DNA from: Rhodospirillaceae bacterium UBA6608
GTDB taxonomy: Bacteria > Pseudomonadota > Alphaproteobacteria > Rhodospirillales_A > Casp-alpha2
Assembly: GCA_002433335.1 (NCBI GenBank)
Contig: DJHY01000153.1
Span: forward strand, 1-16,010
Reading direction: 5' to 3'
Length of the DNA stretch: 16,010 nt
Shown here piece after piece: positions 13,664 through 16,010 of the stretch. A program made the position numbers and the translations under genes. Position 1 is the stretch's first letter. Every line of letters starts with the position of its first letter. The notes under the pieces were generated by a model, which was not told where the DNA came from, ran no database searches, and saw only the letters and a list, made by a program, of their open reading frames with translations.

Positions 13664-14194
13664 TCAGTTGGTCGTCGATCCGTGGTCGCTTCGGGCCGCG
13701 CCCCGCATGCGCCGGGCGGCAACCAAGCAAAGCACCGCCATCACGGCGGAAAACGCCGCATTATAAGTCGCCATGGACAATCCAAGGAAGACCCAGTCCA
13801 CGGAATCGCATGATTTTTCCGGCGGCGCCGACAGGCCCGCAAGCAGATCCGTGGTCGATCCGACCGCCGCGACCGAGCCGCCGCAAACCGCGGACGCCCA
13901 CCAATGCTGTTCGACACCGACATGGTAGACCGCGATCGCCGACCCGACCGTGAACGCCGCTCCCGCCAGCCAGACCACCGCGCGGCGCAAGCCCGCCTTT
14001 GGTCGGACCAGCGCCGCCGCCCCGGCCAAGCCGATCACCGCATAGGGCACCCGCTGATAGAGGCACAGGTTGCAGGGCTCCAGCCCCAGCACGATTTGCG
14101 CATGGTAGGCGAAGCCCAAGGCCCCGACCGCGACAGCGACCAGAAATGCCGGATACCAGCTTTGCAGTTTGGGATCGTCCAAATAGGCCAACAT
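13664..14194 (-). CDS. dsbB: Disulfide bond formation protein DsbB
   Basis: DsbB is the inner-membrane enzyme that re-oxidises periplasmic DsbA and passes the electrons to ubiquinone. The 176-residue protein has four predicted membrane helices (about 15-37, 45-63, 72-92 and 138-162). The first periplasmic pair is Cys41-x-x-Cys44 in EPCNLCLYQR, and the second pair is Cys104 and Cys129 in the large loop between helices 3 and 4. The YHVGVEQHWW segment leading to Cys104 is typical. The C-terminal tail is basic and cytoplasmic. AGAAGGG lies just before the ATG, which supports the start. It follows the yqaA-like gene after 7 bases and precedes coq7 by 20 bases, so the three are almost certainly cotranscribed. 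No dsbA gene is in the window. Confidence 0.92.
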   Translation of the reverse strand: MLAYLDDPKLQSWYPAFLVAVAVGALGFAYHAQIVLGLEPCNLCLYQRVPYAVIGLAGAAALVRPKAGLRRAVVWLAGAAFTVGSAIAVYHVGVEQHWWASAVCGGSVAAVGSTTDLLAGLSAPPEKSCDSVDWVFLGLSMATYNAAFSAVMAVLCLVAARRMRGAARSDHGSTTN

Positions 14195-14201
14195 GGCCCT
14201 T

Positions 14202-14783
14202 CTATAGCACGAACTTGAGAACGACGAACCCGCCGATCAGCAGCACGCAGAACAGCGTGAACAGAAGGCCCAGGTAGCGTTCGATAAAGGCGCGGATCGG
14301 TTCGCCGAAATACCACAGCAACCCCGCCACCAGATAAAATCGCAGCCCCCGCGCCAGCACCGAAGCGACGCAGAACACCCAGATATCCAGCGAGGCCACG
14401 CCGGACAGAATGGTGATGACCTTGTACGGGAACGGCGTGACCCCGGCGATGAACACCGCCCAAGCGCCCCAATCCGCATAGGTTTCGCGGAACTGATCGA
14501 ACTTGGCGGCGTAGCCGTAGAATTCCAGCATCGGGCGACCGATCTGGTCGAACAGGAACAGGCCGATGGCATAGCCGAGCATGCCGCCCAGGACCGAGGC
14601 GATGGTGCAGATCAGGGCGATGCGCCAGGCCCGCGTCCGGTCGGCCAGAACCATCGGCACCAGCATCACGTCGGGCGGAATGGGAAAGACCGAGCTTTCG
14701 ATGAAACTGACCAGGGCCAGCCAGCGGCTGGCGTGGCGATGGCCGGCAAGGGCCATGGTCCGGTCGTAAAGGCGGCGAAGCAT
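14202..14783 (-). CDS. YqaA-like membrane protein of the DedA/SNARE-associated superfamily
   Basis: The 193-residue integral membrane protein belongs to the YqaA branch of the DedA superfamily, whose better-known members move lipid carriers across the membrane; the role of this branch is not settled. The marks are FIESSVFPIPPDVMLVP near 28-44, a glycine-rich second helix (SVLGGMLGYAIG), and the TPFPYKV block in the re-entrant region. Five hydrophobic stretches can be seen. The ATG at 14781-14783 gives the usual MLRRLYDRTM-type start; the frame stays open for 47 more codons upstream, but those residues (with CQNAGGLIEAAH) look non-coding and would include the likely promoter. It is the first gene of the operon with dsbB and coq7. 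Confidence 0.88.
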   Translation of the reverse strand: MLRRLYDRTMALAGHRHASRWLALVSFIESSVFPIPPDVMLVPMVLADRTRAWRIALICTIASVLGGMLGYAIGLFLFDQIGRPMLEFYGYAAKFDQFRETYADWGAWAVFIAGVTPFPYKVITILSGVASLDIWVFCVASVLARGLRFYLVAGLLWYFGEPIRAFIERYLGLLFTLFCVLLIGGFVVLKFVL

Positions 14784-14821
14784 GGGCGTCGGGCCGGTTC
14801 CGTCATTGAATGGGTGGGCCG

Positions 14822-14850
14822 CTTCTATCAGCCCCCCCGCGTTCTGACAA
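14822..14850 (-). promoter_or_regulatory. Candidate promoter of the yqaA-dsbB-coq7 operon
   Basis: Read on the minus strand, TTGTCA (14850-14845; 5 of 6) and TAGAAG (14827-14822; 4 of 6) are exactly 17 bp apart. Transcription would start near 14815, leaving about 30 bases to the ATG at 14783. This also argues against the longer yqaA frame. Confidence 0.42.
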
Positions 14851-14882
14851 CGCGATAGCGCCGCCACGGCAATGTTCCGGTC

Positions 14883-14910
14883 TTGAGTTTGGCCGAGGCT
14901 GACGTATCCT
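14883..14910 (+). promoter_or_regulatory. Weak candidate promoter for the TauD/TfdA-type gene
   Basis: TTGAGT at 14883-14888 and TATCCT at 14905-14910 are 16 bp apart. The predicted start near 14917 leaves very little leader before the ATG at 14928, but a comfortable 29 bases before the ATG at 14946, so if this promoter is real the shorter protein is more likely. Confidence 0.3.
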
Positions 14911-14927
14911 TTAATCGGGAACATCTA

Positions 14928-15926
14928 ATGGAAAGCAGAACACCAATGAAACATACCACCGCGCCGCTGAACGGCGATTTCGGGATCGCCATCGAGAACG
15001 TCACGCCGGAAGACTTGGCTGATCGGGACTTTCAGGCCTGGGCCCGCGGCCTGTGGCTGGACCATGGCGGCCTGCTGGCCGTACGCGGCGAGCGCCTAGC
15101 CGACCTTTCGCCGGACGCCCTGGTTCGTTGGTCCGAAGTGTTCGGCGTGGTCGAACAAAAGGCCCAGGCCGCGCGCGAAGACAAGACCGTCCCCGGCTAT
15201 CCGATCCTGCGCATCGGCAACATCCGCCACAAGGACGGCAAGGCGGCGGCGCAATTGCTTCAGGTGCCGCAGCTGACCAGCGACGCCGACATCCGCTACA
15301 ACCCGGAAACCCGGCGTCCCGTCTGGCATACGGATTCGACCTTCCGCGAACGCCCGCCCGTGGGCTCGGTCTTTCACTGCCGCAAGGCCCCGCCCGAAGG
15401 CTCGGAAACGCTGTTCGCCGACATGCAGGGGGCCTATGCCGCCCTGCCCGAGGCCGAACGGCGCAAGCTGGACGGCCTGGAAGCGGTCTGCTCGCTCGCC
15501 CACCATGACAAGAAGATCAACAGCTATTCCCCCGAATACCCGGTGCTGACGCCCGAGCAACGCGCGGAGAACCCGCCCCGCCGCGTGCCCCTGGTGCTCA
15601 ACCACCCGGTCACAGGTAGACCGGCGCTGTACGGCCTCAACAGCTCGACCTGCGCCATCGTGCCGATCGGCCAGGACATCGCCCCCGATGACTTGGACCT
15701 GTGGGACCTGGAAGGGGTCGAGGACGACAGCGTGATGATCTGGCGCGACATGCTGCCGACCGTGACCGGCCCGGAATTCACCGTGAAATGGCAATGGCGG
15801 GCGGGCGACATCGTGGTCTGGGACAACCGCTGCACGATCCATTCGGGCACCGGCTTCGACTACGCCAAGTACGAACGCGAAATGTGGCGCCTGACCCTGG
15901 TCGAGGAAGCTCGGGCAACCGCCTGA
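14928..15926 (+). CDS. TauD/TfdA-family Fe(II)/2-oxoglutarate-dependent dioxygenase
   Basis: The 332-residue protein is a predicted non-haem iron oxygenase that couples 2-oxoglutarate decarboxylation to hydroxylation of a small substrate. The iron facial triad is His134 and Asp136 (WHTDSTF) with the distal His305 (CTIHSG). Arg321 (MWRLTL), 16 residues later, is placed to bind 2-oxoglutarate. Characterised relatives act on taurine, alkyl sulfates or 2,4-D-type compounds, but the family is broad and no substrate can be named; no sulfonate transporter or sulfur gene is nearby. The start at 14928 has GGGA eight bases upstream; the ATG at 14946 (MKHTTAPLNGDFG) is a good alternative, and a TTG at 14883 is unlikely. 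It is divergent from the yqaA operon, and its stop is 14 bases from the 3' end of a convergent tRNA gene. Confidence 0.9.
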   Translation: MESRTPMKHTTAPLNGDFGIAIENVTPEDLADRDFQAWARGLWLDHGGLLAVRGERLADLSPDALVRWSEVFGVVEQKAQAAREDKTVPGYPILRIGNIRHKDGKAAAQLLQVPQLTSDADIRYNPETRRPVWHTDSTFRERPPVGSVFHCRKAPPEGSETLFADMQGAYAALPEAERRKLDGLEAVCSLAHHDKKINSYSPEYPVLTPEQRAENPPRRVPLVLNHPVTGRPALYGLNSSTCAIVPIGQDIAPDDLDLWDLEGVEDDSVMIWRDMLPTVTGPEFTVKWQWRAGDIVVWDNRCTIHSGTGFDYAKYEREMWRLTLVEEARATA

Positions 15927-15940
15927 TTTTTAGGAAGGGA

Positions 15941-16010
15941 TGGTGCGGGCGGGGAGAATCGAACTCCCACTCTGTCACCAGAACTGGATTTTGAATCCAG
16001 CGCGTCTACC
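15941..16010 (-). tRNA. tRNA-Leu(CAA), 3' part; the 5' end lies beyond the window
   Basis: Read on the minus strand, the sequence begins inside the D-loop (GGTAGACGCG). It continues with the anticodon arm CTGGA-TTCAAAA-TCCAG, whose seven-base loop carries anticodon CAA (reads UUG). A long class II variable arm (TTCTGGTGACAGAG) follows, then the T arm GGGAG-TTCGATT-CTCCC, the acceptor 3' strand CGCCCGC, discriminator A and an encoded CCA. A long variable arm plus anticodon CAA identifies leucine. The missing acceptor 5' strand should read GCGGGCG. Confidence 0.95.

Noticed and set aside
13644..13730. A longer coq7 start overlapping the 3' end of dsbB
   Set aside because: The internal ATG at 13643 has a good ribosome binding site and yields the usual Coq7 length.
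14784..14924. A longer yqaA frame with 47 extra N-terminal codons
   Set aside because: The extra residues do not look like YqaA proteins, and the stretch contains the best promoter for the operon. The 14783 start gives the normal length.
1..16010. CRISPR array, insertion sequence, prophage, toxin-antitoxin or defence system
   Set aside because: No spaced direct repeats, transposase, integrase or paired small toxin-antitoxin genes were seen on either strand; all large frames are accounted for by housekeeping or signalling genes.

Overview
The window is high-GC DNA (roughly 60-65% by eye) with dense, tightly packed protein genes and no phage, insertion-sequence or CRISPR signature. A class II DAHP synthase, a Coq7-type ubiquinone hydroxylase, a PAS_5-family protein, a YqaA-DsbB-Coq7 cluster and a FixL-like PAS domain all point to an alphaproteobacterium. 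A Rhodospirillales-type free-living or aquatic species is the best guess, inferred from gene content only. It looks like ordinary core chromosome with one signalling island in the middle.

Layout. 1-323 (-): 5' part of an exported DUF547 protein, running off the left edge. 568-6353 (+): class II DAHP synthase, nicotinate phosphoribosyltransferase, glutamine-dependent NAD+ synthetase and cysteinyl-tRNA synthetase. The two NAD genes are neighbours, and nadE overlaps cysS by an ATGA junction. 6364-6987 (-): a small stand-alone formyltransferase-fold protein. 7200-9593 (+): a large HisKA-PAS-PAS-GGDEF-EAL cyclic-di-GMP protein. 9638-10165 (-): a conserved-looking helical protein of unknown function whose last 12 residues resemble the CheY-docking peptide of FliM. 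10491-11297 (+): TrmJ tRNA methyltransferase. 11304-11840 (-): PAS_5 protein. 11931-12977 (-): zinc alcohol dehydrogenase. 13071-14783 (-): yqaA-like membrane protein, dsbB and coq7 in one operon. 14928-15926 (+): TauD/TfdA-type dioxygenase. 15941-16010 (-): 3' part of a tRNA-Leu(CAA) gene, running off the right edge.

How the genes fit together. The pncB-like gene and nadE supply two of the steps of NAD salvage from nicotinate. The yqaA-dsbB-coq7 operon links periplasmic disulfide formation to the quinone that re-oxidises DsbB, because Coq7 makes ubiquinone. The most interesting part is 7.1-10.2 kb. The c-di-GMP protein carries a PAS domain with the FixL haem-ligand His and the distal Arg at exactly FixL spacing, a phosphoacceptor HisKA domain with no kinase ATPase domain, an intact c-di-GMP inhibitory site and an intact EAL site. 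It converges on the gene with the FliM-like tail. This suggests, but does not prove, an oxygen- or gas-responsive c-di-GMP switch beside a possible chemotaxis/motility partner. I did not find a clearly new multi-gene system.
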